Shown here: piece by piece, positions 8,064 through 16,704 of the stretch
Position numbering within the stretch: position 1 is the first letter of the stretch
How the letters are laid out: every line of letters starts with the position of its first letter
Source of the DNA: Bacteroidales bacterium
GTDB lineage: Bacteria > Bacteroidota > Bacteroidia > Bacteroidales > UBA932
Direction: 5' to 3'
Length of the DNA stretch: 64,000 bases
Assembly: GCA_020026355.1 (NCBI GenBank)
Contig: JAHHQP010000007.1
Coordinates: 5,412 to 69,411, forward strand
Position numbers and translations under genes: made by a program
The notes under the pieces: model-generated
The model's input: only the letters and a program-made list of their open reading frames with translations
Database searches by the model: none
Told to the model about the DNA's origin: nothing

Positions 8064-8924
8064 ATGTCCGGTCGGCGCTACATAGAGGACTACGCTTGGT
8101 ATCTCAAGATTGAACGTGCGATGTCACCCTATACGGTGGCATCGTACTGTTCTGATGTACAGGCTTTTCTGGATTTCTGCCCGAAGCCGCCTGAAAAAGT
8201 GGAGGCGGAGGATATCCTGGCCTTCCTGGCATCCCGGCAGAACATGGCTAAACGTTCTCAGGCTCGTTTCCTGAGCGCGTTGAAATCTTTTTATCGTTGG
8301 TTGATTCTGGACGGTGAGCGGATTACGGATCCCTGTGATCGGATCGATGCACCGAAACTTGGCCGTTACTTGCCGGAAGTGCTGTCTGTCGATGAGGTTG
8401 TGGATATCTTGGAATCTGTGGATCTGAATTCGGAGAAAGGACTCCGGGACCGAGCGATTCTGGAGGTGCTCTACGGTTGTGGACTGAGGGTTTCTGAATT
8501 GACGGAACTGAAGGTGCAGGATCTCTTTTTCGAAGAGGGCTTTGTCCGTGTCGTAGGGAAAGGGAACAAGCAACGTCTGGTCCCGATCGGTGAACCGGCG
8601 ATGGAAGCGGTGCAGGCTTATCTGGATGCACGTAGCTTCCCGACTCAGGAACATGTCTTCCTGAACCGGAATGGCGGTTCATTGAGTCGGGTGTCGGTAT
8701 TCAAAATGATCAAGGCACAAGCTATGAAGGCTGGAGTGAAGAAAGAAATCTCACCGCATACTTTCCGCCATTCTTTTGCGACCCACCTCGTCGAGAACGG
8801 GGCTGATCTCAGAATGGTGCAGGAAATGTTAGGTCATGAGAGCATCACGACCACGGAAATCTATACGCATGTGGATACTTCAACCTGGCAGCGGGATGTC
8901 ATTGCTCATCACCCCCGTAGATGA
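8064..8924 (+). CDS. xerD: tyrosine recombinase, XerD type
   Basis: A 286-residue recombinase with an N-terminal SAM-like domain (YIEDYAWYLKIERAMSPYTV) and a catalytic domain with the full set: R142 (GLRVSEL), H232 and R235 (HTFRHSF), H258 (LGHES) and Y267 (EIYTHV). XerD works with XerC at dif to resolve chromosome dimers. Start at 8064, directly after the DPP III stop (TAAGATG), which suggests translational coupling; an in-frame ATG at 8046 inside DPP III is less likely. No partner integrase or att site is near, so a housekeeping role is favoured over a mobile-element integrase. The 3' end overlaps the convergent serine hydrolase by 26 bases. Confidence 0.9.
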   Translation: MSGRRYIEDYAWYLKIERAMSPYTVASYCSDVQAFLDFCPKPPEKVEAEDILAFLASRQNMAKRSQARFLSALKSFYRWLILDGERITDPCDRIDAPKLGRYLPEVLSVDEVVDILESVDLNSEKGLRDRAILEVLYGCGLRVSELTELKVQDLFFEEGFVRVVGKGNKQRLVPIGEPAMEAVQAYLDARSFPTQEHVFLNRNGGSLSRVSVFKMIKAQAMKAGVKKEISPHTFRHSFATHLVENGADLRMVQEMLGHESITTTEIYTHVDTSTWQRDVIAHHPRR

Positions 8925-10242
8925 GGGGAGCATCCGTCAGGAATTCCGGTTGAGGCTTGAAAAGGTCAATGGCCGGAAGTTGATCGCCGGCAATCCTGCG
9001 GCAGTCTTTGAACAGCTGGTTGGTGTACCGTGGCTGTGAAGGACCTTTCCAGGTACTGGTGTTCGTGATCATGATCCAGCATTCTCCGTCTGGAAAATAT
9101 TTGATCAAGGCGCTGGTTCCGGCCAGTGTACCTGTCCTGGACCATCCGGATGCCGGGTTCGTGTCGTTCCAGCCCAAGGAGAATCTTTCCCGGGTCGTGA
9201 AGTCGGTCATGGCTTTGAAGGATTCTCTGGAGATGATGTCCGGAACTTCCGGTCTTCCGTCGATGGAGGCCACAAAACGGGCCAGTTCAATGGTCGAGCC
9301 GCACCATGCCCCTGCTCCGGAGAGCAAAGGAAGGTTGTTCCCGCCGTAGCAACGTTCCACTGTTTTTCCGCTGCCATTGTATTCTTCCACGTATTTTCCA
9401 TCTCCTTCATGGGTATAGTAGCGGACTTCGTTCTTCCTTTTTCCTTTGTAGGTGTTGGAGGCGATGTGTATGTCGTAGCAGCCGGCCGGATGGAGGACCT
9501 GCTGCTGCATGAAGTCTTCGTAACTCATTCCGCTGATTTTCTCGATGATGGCGGAGAGTATCATATAGCTGAAATTGGAGTATCGCTGTGCGGTTCCAGG
9601 CTGCCAGATCAGACGTCTTCTGAAAACGAGTCTGGCGAAATCTTCATAGGTCGGTGCATGATCCAGCTGCATCTGTACACGGACATCGTTGTTCGAGAAG
9701 ACCGGATCTCTGTAGAAGCCGGCTTGATGGCGCAGCAGGTGCTCGACTGTGATTTTCTTGTAGTTCGGGTCCTTGATGACTTCGGTATAGGGCTCATCTT
9801 CCAGAATTCCGCCTTCTCCGAAGACTTTCGAGTCCAGACTGAGTTTATGATGGTCGCAGAGGACCATGATCCCGGCGGCGGTCAGCAGTTTGGATACGGA
9901 GGCCATCCTCAGCAGATGTCCCGGACCCATCTTGACGCCTTTTTCTTCATCGGCCCAACCGTAGCCACGGGCATAGACCAGAGAGTCGTTCCTGATGACT
10001 GCAAGCGAGGCTCCTTTGATGGCCCATTTTCTCAGGTAGCGTTCAACCTGACGGTCAATGTCTGGAATTCCGTTTCCGGACAGACGGTTGTCTGCAAGTT
10101 CTTCATTGAGCTGGACCAGGTCAGGTGCCGCCGTTGTCGTCATTGAAATTCGTTCTTCTTCTTTGCCGGAACTGCAGAGTCCGATGAGACCGGCGGTGAG
10201 TATTCCGCCGGAAACCAGTGTCAGCCATTTCTTCAGTCTCAT
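8899..10242 (-). CDS. serine hydrolase, class C beta-lactamase-like
   Basis: A 447-residue envelope protein of the beta-lactamase/PBP-like serine hydrolase family. The N-terminus has a hydrophobic stretch ending LIGLCSS, resembling a lipobox (C23). The active-site motif is S115-V-S-K118 in LRMASVSKLLTA, followed by TVEHLLRHQAGF and the Tyr motif in QRYSNFSYM. The third motif is not obvious. These enzymes are usually esterases or peptidases acting on peptidoglycan-like or small substrates. Its start overlaps the stop of the cytidylate-kinase-like gene (ATGA), so it is the last gene of the minus-strand run that begins at nrnA. Confidence 0.85.
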   Translation of the reverse strand: MRLKKWLTLVSGGILTAGLIGLCSSGKEEERISMTTTAAPDLVQLNEELADNRLSGNGIPDIDRQVERYLRKWAIKGASLAVIRNDSLVYARGYGWADEEKGVKMGPGHLLRMASVSKLLTAAGIMVLCDHHKLSLDSKVFGEGGILEDEPYTEVIKDPNYKKITVEHLLRHQAGFYRDPVFSNNDVRVQMQLDHAPTYEDFARLVFRRRLIWQPGTAQRYSNFSYMILSAIIEKISGMSYEDFMQQQVLHPAGCYDIHIASNTYKGKRKNEVRYYTHEGDGKYVEEYNGSGKTVERCYGGNNLPLLSGAGAWCGSTIELARFVASIDGRPEVPDIISRESFKAMTDFTTRERFSLGWNDTNPASGWSRTGTLAGTSALIKYFPDGECWIMITNTSTWKGPSQPRYTNQLFKDCRRIAGDQLPAIDLFKPQPEFLTDAPLIYGGDEQ

Positions 10243-10841
10243 TCTCCCTCCTTTCTGTCCATTCTCCGTTTCACATAGTCGGCGATGACGGCAGCGGTTC
10301 CTTCAATGCCGAGCAGGGAAGAATCGATGCAGAAGTCATAGTTGGAGGCCATGCCCCAGTTGCCGAACGTATAATAATTGTAGTAGGCCTCGCGTTGGCG
10401 GTCTTTCTTCAGGATCAGGTTCTCCGCTTCTTCCGGGGTGATGCCTTCTTTGCGGACTGTCCTTTCTATACGGTGCTCCAGCGGTGCTGTGATGAAGAGG
10501 TCGATGCAGTACGGACGATTCCTCAGGATATAATCGGAGCAGCGACCGACGATGATGGCAGAGCCCAGATCGGCGATGTCATTGATGGCATCACTTTGAA
10601 TCTTGAAGAGACCATTGTCATTGACATAATTTTCGGCTTCAATGTTGAAGATGGAGAAGAAATTCTTTTTCTCGTCCATATGCTCGAACAGCTCTTTGCT
10701 GAAGCCACTGTCCTGGGCGGCTTTGATGATGAGTTCCTTGTCATAGACCGGGATGCCCATGAGCCGGCCAAGGGTCAGGGCAATGTCTTTTCCACCACTG
10801 CCGAACTGACGTCCTATGTTGATGATCACTTTCTTTTCCAT
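10239..10841 (-). CDS. cytidylate kinase-like protein
   Basis: A 200-residue P-loop protein of the cytidylate kinase-like (Cytidylate_kin2) family. Residues 8-20 read NIGRQFGSGGKDI, a variant Walker A, followed by a lid-like region with many basic residues (EHRIERTVRKEG ... LKKDRQRE) and YNYYTFGNWG. The family is distinct from the classical cmk and its substrate is uncertain. It lies 2 bases after the MATE exporter gene and overlaps the next gene by 4, so it is translationally coupled on both sides. Confidence 0.8.
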   Translation of the reverse strand: MEKKVIINIGRQFGSGGKDIALTLGRLMGIPVYDKELIIKAAQDSGFSKELFEHMDEKKNFFSIFNIEAENYVNDNGLFKIQSDAINDIADLGSAIIVGRCSDYILRNRPYCIDLFITAPLEHRIERTVRKEGITPEEAENLILKKDRQREAYYNYYTFGNWGMASNYDFCIDSSLLGIEGTAAVIADYVKRRMDRKEGE

Positions 10842-10843
10842 GT

Positions 10844-12235
10844 TTATCTGAGTTTGCTGCCCAGGATGTCAGGGGCATCCCCGTCCTGGAGCTTCTTGAA
10901 TTTCTTGAATACGCTGACCAGCATGATGACGGTCATGATGGCGGCAATGGCATCAGAGATCGGGAAACTGATCCAGATGCCGTTCTCCCCGCAGATTCCG
11001 GGAACGGCGTAGAGCAGCGGGATGAGGAACAGCACCTGTCTCGAAAGGGAGAGGATGATGCTCCGGTTTACCATGCCGAGGCTCTGGAAGAAGTAGGTGG
11101 ACACGATCTGGAATCCGACGAAAGGAAAGAGGATATTCGTGATCTGGAGTCCGTCGATGGCTCGTCGGATCAGTTCAGGATCGTCTGTGAAGATGGATAC
11201 TGCCGGTCTGGCTGCGAATTCCGAGATGAGGAAGCAGCAGGTGCAGATGATGGTGGCGATGATGACGCTCTTCTTGAAGACTTCACGTACACGAGTGTAT
11301 TTGCGGGCTCCGTAGTTGAAGCCGGCGATCGGCTGCATGCCCTGGTTGAGGCCGGAGCAGATCATCACGAAGATGAAGGTAATGCGGTTGATGATACCGT
11401 AGGAACCGATGCCGAGGTCACCGCTGTATCTGAGCAGCTGCTGGTTGATGAACAGGGTTACCATGCAGGCAGCCGTGTTCATGAGGAATGGGCCCATGCC
11501 GATGGATAGGGAGTCTTTCGCGACTCTCGCGTCTATTCGGAATATGTTCCTGTCCAGTCGCAGGAACTTGTTTCTGCCGATGAAATGAAAGATCTCGATG
11601 ATGGTGGTGATCACCTGGGCGAGGACTGTGGCCAGGGCGGCTCCTTTGATGCCCATGCCGAAGCCAAAGATGAAGATAGGGTCCAGTGCTGTATTGAGCA
11701 GGACCGTTATCAGAGTCAAGGTCATCGCTTTCTTCGGATTACCGGAAGCACGCATGGCGCCGTTCAGTCCGAAATAGAGGTGAGTGATCAGGTTGCCGTA
11801 CAAGATGATCTGCATGTATTCCCTGGCATAGCCGATCGTGTTCGCACTGGCACCGAAGAAATACAGGATCGGATCCAGGAAGGACAAGGTCAGAGCCATG
11901 AAGATGATGCTGGTGATGAAGCTCAGGGATACCAGGTTGGCGAGCACGATGTTCGCTGCCTTGTAGTTTTTTTGTCCGAGGAATACGGATAACATGGTCA
12001 TGCAGCCGATGCCGACCAAGGTGCCGATGGCGGTCGACAGGTTCATCAGCGGGAAGGTGACTGCAAGACCGGAAATGGCCAGCGGACCGACACCGTTGCC
12101 GATGAAGATGCTGTCCACCATATTATATAAAGACGATGCCGTCATCGCAATGATGGCCGGCAACGCATATCTTTTCAGCAAGCTGCTGATCTTTTCGGTC
12201 CCGAGCTCTGTCGGAATTTGTTTGTTTTCAGGCAT
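10844..12235 (-). CDS. MATE-family multidrug exporter
   Basis: A 463-residue inner-membrane protein with about 12 hydrophobic segments in two halves. The opening ISSLLKRYALPAIIAMTAS and SLYNMVDSIFIGNGVGPLAI match the MepA-like branch of MATE transporters. GLNGAMRASGNPKKAMTLT (end of the first half) and GLNQGMQPIAGFNYGARKY (second half) are the paired family signatures. MATE proteins export cationic drugs using a sodium or proton gradient. It starts 3 bases after the stop of the larger FKBP-like lipoprotein. Substrate unknown. Confidence 0.9.
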   Translation of the reverse strand: MPENKQIPTELGTEKISSLLKRYALPAIIAMTASSLYNMVDSIFIGNGVGPLAISGLAVTFPLMNLSTAIGTLVGIGCMTMLSVFLGQKNYKAANIVLANLVSLSFITSIIFMALTLSFLDPILYFFGASANTIGYAREYMQIILYGNLITHLYFGLNGAMRASGNPKKAMTLTLITVLLNTALDPIFIFGFGMGIKGAALATVLAQVITTIIEIFHFIGRNKFLRLDRNIFRIDARVAKDSLSIGMGPFLMNTAACMVTLFINQQLLRYSGDLGIGSYGIINRITFIFVMICSGLNQGMQPIAGFNYGARKYTRVREVFKKSVIIATIICTCCFLISEFAARPAVSIFTDDPELIRRAIDGLQITNILFPFVGFQIVSTYFFQSLGMVNRSIILSLSRQVLFLIPLLYAVPGICGENGIWISFPISDAIAAIMTVIMLVSVFKKFKKLQDGDAPDILGSKLR

Positions 12236-12238
12236 TCG

Positions 12239-13396
12239 TTACTTCTCAGCAGGCTTTTGTACAATTCGCTCGATTTCAAATACCAGAGGGGTGTAACCCG
12301 GGATGGATTGGCCGGAACCTTTCGTGCCGTAACCCAGATCGGACCAGAAGATCGCGATCGCTTTAGTAGCTCTTTCTTTTCTCATCTGCCAGAGTGTCTC
12401 GTAGAATCCGCGGATGACGGTGCTGGTGCCCATCGTCGTTTCTTCTGCCTTGGTTCCGAACTTGATTTCTTTCGGAGTGTATTTCGCTGCGGCGTTCCAG
12501 ATGCCTGCATCTTTTGCAGTCTTTTCGATGCTGGTGTCGAAGATGCGGGTGGAGACTTTCTCTGCAGCGGTCGTGTAATCTCTGAAGAGCATTGTTCCGG
12601 TGTAGTTGATGTCCATTCTGGTCGAGTCAAGCACATCCTCTACTTTGTCCTTGTCCTCAGCCTTTTCCTGATTTCCTGGTTTCTCAGGTTTCTCAGGTTT
12701 CTCAGGCGCCGGAATCACTTCCAGAGATTTGTAGAAGATTCCCTTGCGGATCGTGTCTTTCGCTTCCAGGCCATAGGCGGAAAGCTTTTCTTCCATGATC
12801 TTGAGCTGATATTCGTTGACATCCTTGACGATGTCCCTGATGTGCAGGCTGTAGATGACATCAGACTGGTCGGTCTTGTGCTGTCTGTATTCTTCGGCAG
12901 AGCCGTACTGCTTGACGGTCATCAGCCAGGAAGGAATGAGGAAATCACGGTCGCTTCCTTTACGGATGCCCTGAAGACCGTCGAGAAAGCCTGCATAGGT
13001 CGTCTGGACCAGAGTGTTCATGATCTTCGGTCCGTAGTAGATGGAGTTGGAGACCGGAAAATTAAGTTTGCGGGCCAGCTCTTTGTCACTGGTAGCGGTG
13101 ATGTTTCCTTTCAGGTCGCGGGTCTCGTAATCGGTGACGATGTAATTATCTTTCTGATATTCGACACCTTCGGGGTTGATTTCTTCGTGGAGGATATAGA
13201 TTCCTCTTCCGGAAGCCTGGACCTCCTTGAAGTCCGGGTCTTCTTCCTGCTGTCTCTTGTTGAAAACTTCTATCCATTTCTCGATGAAACGGATGTTCTT
13301 GCTGTTGTCGCCGATCTCGTCCTTTTCCGCACAGGCTGTGATGGAAAGGAGGGACGCCAGTCCGATCAGGCTTTGTATAAAATAACTGTTCTTCAT
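12239..13396 (-). CDS. lipoprotein with two FKBP-type domains
   Basis: A 385-residue lipoprotein (signal ending LLSITAC). Start chosen at ATG 13396: the reading frame extends upstream only through a TTG that lies inside the -7 box. The sequence appears to hold two FKBP-like domains separated by a charged, proline-rich linker with PEKPEKPEKP followed by Lys/Glu residues. The C-terminal one ends GYGTKGSGQSIPGYTPLVFEIERI, matching the YG..G..IP....L.F.IEL ending of FKBP peptidyl-prolyl isomerases. It probably helps fold envelope proteins. It follows a smaller FKBP lipoprotein gene on the same strand. Confidence 0.75.
   Translation of the reverse strand: MKNSYFIQSLIGLASLLSITACAEKDEIGDNSKNIRFIEKWIEVFNKRQQEEDPDFKEVQASGRGIYILHEEINPEGVEYQKDNYIVTDYETRDLKGNITATSDKELARKLNFPVSNSIYYGPKIMNTLVQTTYAGFLDGLQGIRKGSDRDFLIPSWLMTVKQYGSAEEYRQHKTDQSDVIYSLHIRDIVKDVNEYQLKIMEEKLSAYGLEAKDTIRKGIFYKSLEVIPAPEKPEKPEKPGNQEKAEDKDKVEDVLDSTRMDINYTGTMLFRDYTTAAEKVSTRIFDTSIEKTAKDAGIWNAAAKYTPKEIKFGTKAEETTMGTSTVIRGFYETLWQMRKERATKAIAIFWSDLGYGTKGSGQSIPGYTPLVFEIERIVQKPAEK
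12678..12704 (-). repeat. three tandem 9-bp repeats in the FKBP linker
   Basis: GGTTTCTCA (plus-strand sense) is repeated three times exactly and encodes part of the PEKPEKPEKP linker. Copy number may vary between strains. Confidence 0.8.
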
Positions 13397-13417
13397 TCTT
13401 CTATTCAGATTGCGGGG

Positions 13418-13425
13418 CAAAGTTA
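13418..13425 (-). promoter_or_regulatory. internal -7 element before the two-domain FKBP gene
   Basis: TAACTTTG on the minus strand, 21 bases upstream of the ATG at 13396. It would let this gene and those after it be transcribed apart from nrnA. Confidence 0.55.
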
Positions 13426-13434
13426 ATCAATTTT

Positions 13435-13980
13435 TCATTTGTTCACGACTCCGGTCACTTTGATGTGGTAGAGCAGTGCTTCATTTTTCAGCAGGGTGTT
13501 TGCAATCTTGTTGCCATACCCGTATTTTCCGGAAAATACGATCTCACATTCTTCGCCGTTCCTGACACCGGTCAGGCCGTTCTTCAGTCCCGCCAGCAGG
13601 TCTTTGTCTTCTAGATTCGCGGTGAAGGGCTCGAACGTTTTTCCGGTAAGAGTCCATCCTGCGGCTTCCGCCGTGGCTTCATCGTTCGTGTCCAGCAGAT
13701 TGCTCGGCGAGAGGCTGCCGTTGAAACGGTAGACGGCATAATGGAAAGTGACGCTGGCTGCAGCGCCTGCTTCCTCTCCGCTGCCTGGGGTGAGTGTGAT
13801 CCGGTTCGAACCTTTGTTATGGGTGACGGTGTAGCTCGGGTCCTTTTCGAGCAGGCGGGTGATATAGTTGTCGATCTGGGATTCCTGTGCGGAATAGATC
13901 GTCTCCAGCTGTTCCTTGATGCAGGAACAGGACAGGAACAGGACGCCAAGGAACAGTAGTATTCTGTGGATTCTATTCAT
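13435..13980 (-). CDS. FKBP-type peptidyl-prolyl isomerase-like lipoprotein
   Basis: A 181-residue lipoprotein (LFLGVLFLSCSC) with one FKBP-like domain. The core VTFHYAVYRFNG is followed by DLLAGLKNGLTGVRNGEECEI, VFSGKYGYGN and LLYHIKVTGV, the order seen in FKBP isomerases (W.G...G...M..G......P...GYG........L.F.VEL). The usual active-site Trp is not evident, so activity may be weak or lost. The start overlaps the end of nrnA by 8 bases, showing tight coupling. Groups of nrnA with FKBP lipoproteins recur in Bacteroidales. Confidence 0.8.
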   Translation of the reverse strand: MNRIHRILLFLGVLFLSCSCIKEQLETIYSAQESQIDNYITRLLEKDPSYTVTHNKGSNRITLTPGSGEEAGAAASVTFHYAVYRFNGSLSPSNLLDTNDEATAEAAGWTLTGKTFEPFTANLEDKDLLAGLKNGLTGVRNGEECEIVFSGKYGYGNKIANTLLKNEALLYHIKVTGVVNK

Positions 13981-15022
13981 TGTCTTCAGTCATGAATTTG
14001 TGGGTGCTGGTGCGGATGTAGTCTGGAACTTCCTTGAAAGAAGGAACATCTTCCCTGAAGATGAGCCGGCCCCCGGCTGCTTGTTCGTGTCCACCTCCAT
14101 TGAACCAGCGCGCAGCGCAGCGGTTGGCGGAGGTGCCTTTCTTGGAACGGATGGAAATTCTCGCTTTACCGTTGTCCTCTCTGGAGAAGATGCTCATCTT
14201 GACGCAGTCGATGCTGAGCGGCATGTTCACGAAACCTTCGGTCTCTCCCTCTCGGATCGGATACCTTTTCTGATCTTCTTCCGACAGGAGGATGAAGGCG
14301 ACGCCATCTTCAGTGATTTCCAGCACGTCCTGCATGAGATGCCCCATCAGTCTCAAGCGGTTCTCGCTCAGTCTATTGTAGAGATTGTACAGGATCTCGT
14401 CACGATCGACACCGGCTTCCAGCAGTTCCGATGCCATCTGCAAGGTGGAAGGGAAGACGGAATTCGCGAAATTGTTCGTGTCCGTCGTCATGCCGGTCAT
14501 CAAGGCCGTGAGAGAGGCCTTCGGAAGTCGTGAGGTCTCTCCATTCAGGATCTCCTTCAGGAACCACCAGGTCAGTTCCGATGCGGAAGATATGGCGGTT
14601 TCGGAGAAAAGCAGGTCGAATTCTTCTGCTGCCGGAGCAGGATGATGGTCAATGAGGATTCTGTGGGCTTTTGAGGTCTTGGCCGCTTCTTCCAGATGTT
14701 CGAGCCGTGAGAAACGGTTGAAGTCCATGCAGAATGTCAGGTCACAACGCTCCAGGTAAGCCTTCACGCCTACCGGGTCTTCTTCGTGGACCAGCAGGCT
14801 CGTCTGTACCTGAGGATCGACCATGAATTCCAGAAAATGCGGATACCTGTCGTTCAGGATGATCCGGCATTCTTTCCCGAGAGATTCCAGATAGTGGAAC
14901 ATTCCTATCGTGCTTCCCATGGCATCGCCGTCCGGATGCATGTGGGTAAGGAGGGCGACGGTCGTGGATTTCCTGATCAGGTTGATGGAATCCTGTATAT
15001 TCTGAGGGTCAAAACTAACCAT
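13973..15022 (-). CDS. nrnA: DHH-family phosphoesterase, nanoRNase/pAp phosphatase type
   Basis: A 349-residue DHH/DHHA1 enzyme. Start placed at ATG 15022 (MVSFDPQNIQDSI): residues encoded upstream overlap the promoter and the divergent gene's leader. Motifs in order: ALLTHMHPDGDAMGS (metal-binding D-x-D), CDLTFCMDFNR, ILIDHHPAP (the DHH triad), MTGMTTDTNNF, and the DHHA1 tail GGGHEQAAGG. NrnA-like proteins degrade 2-5 nucleotide RNAs and dephosphorylate 3'-phosphoadenosine 5'-phosphate. It is the first gene of the minus-strand run to 8899. Confidence 0.9.
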   Translation of the reverse strand: MVSFDPQNIQDSINLIRKSTTVALLTHMHPDGDAMGSTIGMFHYLESLGKECRIILNDRYPHFLEFMVDPQVQTSLLVHEEDPVGVKAYLERCDLTFCMDFNRFSRLEHLEEAAKTSKAHRILIDHHPAPAAEEFDLLFSETAISSASELTWWFLKEILNGETSRLPKASLTALMTGMTTDTNNFANSVFPSTLQMASELLEAGVDRDEILYNLYNRLSENRLRLMGHLMQDVLEITEDGVAFILLSEEDQKRYPIREGETEGFVNMPLSIDCVKMSIFSREDNGKARISIRSKKGTSANRCAARWFNGGGHEQAAGGRLIFREDVPSFKEVPDYIRTSTHKFMTEDNE

Positions 15023-15043
15023 TGGAATCAATATTAATGTTCG

Positions 15044-15051
15044 CAAAAATA
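15044..15051 (-). promoter_or_regulatory. -7 element of nrnA
   Basis: TATTTTTG on the minus strand, 21 bases upstream of the ATG at 15022. A TTTG lies about 18 bases further upstream. Confidence 0.55.
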
Positions 15052-15061
15052 CTAATTTATA

Positions 15062-15092
15062 TTGCAATTCAAAAATCAATTTTCTAACTTTG
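15062..15092 (+). promoter_or_regulatory. promoter of the 15134 gene
   Basis: TTG at 15062-15064, 20 bases, then TAACTTTG at 15085-15092. The leader to the ATG at 15134 is about 35 bases. Confidence 0.65.
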
Positions 15093-15133
15093 TCCGGAAT
15101 TATAGATATCAGACAAATAAAAATATTCATATA

Positions 15134-16033
15134 ATGAAAGCACAAAAAGTTTTGTACATCATCCTTACATGGCTGATTTTGCCGGCATGTATCGTCGCGC
15201 TTGTATGGTTGAACTATTCTTCCGTCAACAAACCTGTGGAATTCAAGAAGGAACAATCCAGACGTGAAGCTGTGGCTATCCAGAACCTTAAGGATATCCG
15301 TGATCTCCAGGTCGCTTACAAGAATACCTATTCAGTCTATGCACCGGACATGGATGCTTTGCTGAACTACTACGATAACGGCTTCGTGAAGATGTTGAAG
15401 CAGGTCGGTATCAAAGATGATGAGGCGACCAACATCAATACGGAAAAGAAGCTCAAGAGCATCAACGTCACTTTGACCGGCGAGGAAAAGGCTGAAATCG
15501 ACAGTCTCGCTCATGCAAGAGCAGCCATCGAGGCTTCCAAGGCCAAGGAAGACGGCAAGGCCAGGAAGGTGAAGAAGGACTACAACTGGTTCAAGAAGAA
15601 GGCGACGGACAGCGTGATGACCGTGAAGAAGAACTACAGACTTTACGATATCCGCCAGGAGATGGTCGCGGCTCATCCGGACAAGGATCCTCAGCTCTAT
15701 GTCGAGCTCGCATACAATATTCCGGTAAGAGACACCTTGCTCAAGCACCGTGGTCCGGATTTCAATGTACAGACTCTCAGATATGTTCCTTTTACGAACA
15801 ATCAGCATGAGGTCATCATGAGGACGATCGTGAAGAAGGTATCTGGTGTTGAGGTTCCTCTTTTTGAGGCCCTCATCCCTTACAAAGACCTGCTTTCCGG
15901 TATGGACAGGCAGCTGGTGATCAACCTTATCGATGACAAGAAGGAAAGAAATCCATATGAAGGACAGGTTCTCCAAGGCTTGATGGTAGGTAATATCGAA
16001 ATGCCTAACAACAATGCAGGAAACTGGGAATAA
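15134..16033 (+). CDS. uncharacterised single-pass membrane protein
   Basis: A 299-residue protein not tied to a named family. The start at ATG 15134 fits the promoter at 15062-15092; an upstream in-frame start would lie inside it. Residues 7-27 form one strong membrane segment (VLYIILTWLILPACIVALVW), followed by a charged, probably coiled-coil region with many Lys and Glu (residues 34-160), then a mixed C-terminal domain (VQTLRYVPFTNNQHEVIM ... DLLSGMDRQLVINL). It overlaps the DUF3822 gene by 20 bases, so the two are likely made together. Function unknown; the topology suggests an inner-membrane anchor with a periplasmic body. Confidence 0.8.
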   Translation: MKAQKVLYIILTWLILPACIVALVWLNYSSVNKPVEFKKEQSRREAVAIQNLKDIRDLQVAYKNTYSVYAPDMDALLNYYDNGFVKMLKQVGIKDDEATNINTEKKLKSINVTLTGEEKAEIDSLAHARAAIEASKAKEDGKARKVKKDYNWFKKKATDSVMTVKKNYRLYDIRQEMVAAHPDKDPQLYVELAYNIPVRDTLLKHRGPDFNVQTLRYVPFTNNQHEVIMRTIVKKVSGVEVPLFEALIPYKDLLSGMDRQLVINLIDDKKERNPYEGQVLQGLMVGNIEMPNNNAGNWE

Positions 16034-16703
16034 TGATAATACCATATCCATTCAGGTCAGTCTGAGTGGATATGCTTTCAAAGTACAGTCATCAACGCTC
16101 GTTCACTTCAGTGGGTGGATGAGCGCTGATCGTATATTCACCTCGCCTGAATTGCAGAAGCGTTATGATGAGGTGAGGCTTTCGGTCTTTACGCCGAAGT
16201 GTGCGCTGGTGCCTTCGGATTTCTTCTCGAAGGTAAATGCCCGGCATCTGCTGGAGGCTTCTGCCGCCTTGCAGGAGGGAGATCCGGTCAGTGAGGTGGA
16301 AGTGCCGGATTACAATGCTGTCCTTGTCTATTCGAACGCTATCGGTGAGAGCCTTTCCCGCGTTCTTTCCGATATGGTGCTGAATGCGGATGGCAGCAAG
16401 TCTCGTCCGCTTCCGGAACTGTACTGGATTCTGGACAGCCTGAAGTCCGTGAGCGAGTACAACAAGATCATCGCTTCCTATATGGACGGTTACCTTTATC
16501 TGGCCATTGCCCAAGGAAAGTCTCTGCTGCTGTGCAACAGTTTCGAAAGTCCGGATTTCACGACTGCTCTCTACCATATCTTCAGGTCAATGAAACGGTT
16601 GCAGTTGAATCCGGAAGTTTCTTCCATCTCGTTCAGGACTCCGTTGTCCGAGGACCAGAAGATGTTGCTTTACAATTATTTCAAAGACGTGGAGGAGATT
16701 TGA
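16014..16703 (+). CDS. DUF3822-family protein
   Basis: A 229-residue soluble protein that resembles DUF3822, a family found in Bacteroidota and commonly encoded just before rsmD. The sequence opens with beta-rich repeats (ISIQVSLSGYAFKVQ) and ends with RTPLSEDQKMLLYNYFKDVEEI. There is no signal peptide or catalytic motif. It overlaps the preceding membrane-protein gene by 20 bases and is 1 base from rsmD, so the three form one operon. Function unknown. Confidence 0.75.
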   Translation: MQETGNNDNTISIQVSLSGYAFKVQSSTLVHFSGWMSADRIFTSPELQKRYDEVRLSVFTPKCALVPSDFFSKVNARHLLEASAALQEGDPVSEVEVPDYNAVLVYSNAIGESLSRVLSDMVLNADGSKSRPLPELYWILDSLKSVSEYNKIIASYMDGYLYLAIAQGKSLLLCNSFESPDFTTALYHIFRSMKRLQLNPEVSSISFRTPLSEDQKMLLYNYFKDVEEI

Positions 16704-16704
16704 C

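Noticed and set aside
8064..8924. The tyrosine recombinase as an integrase of a mobile element
   Set aside because: No att-like repeats, tRNA, excisionase or mobilisation genes lie nearby, and the protein has XerD length and motifs.
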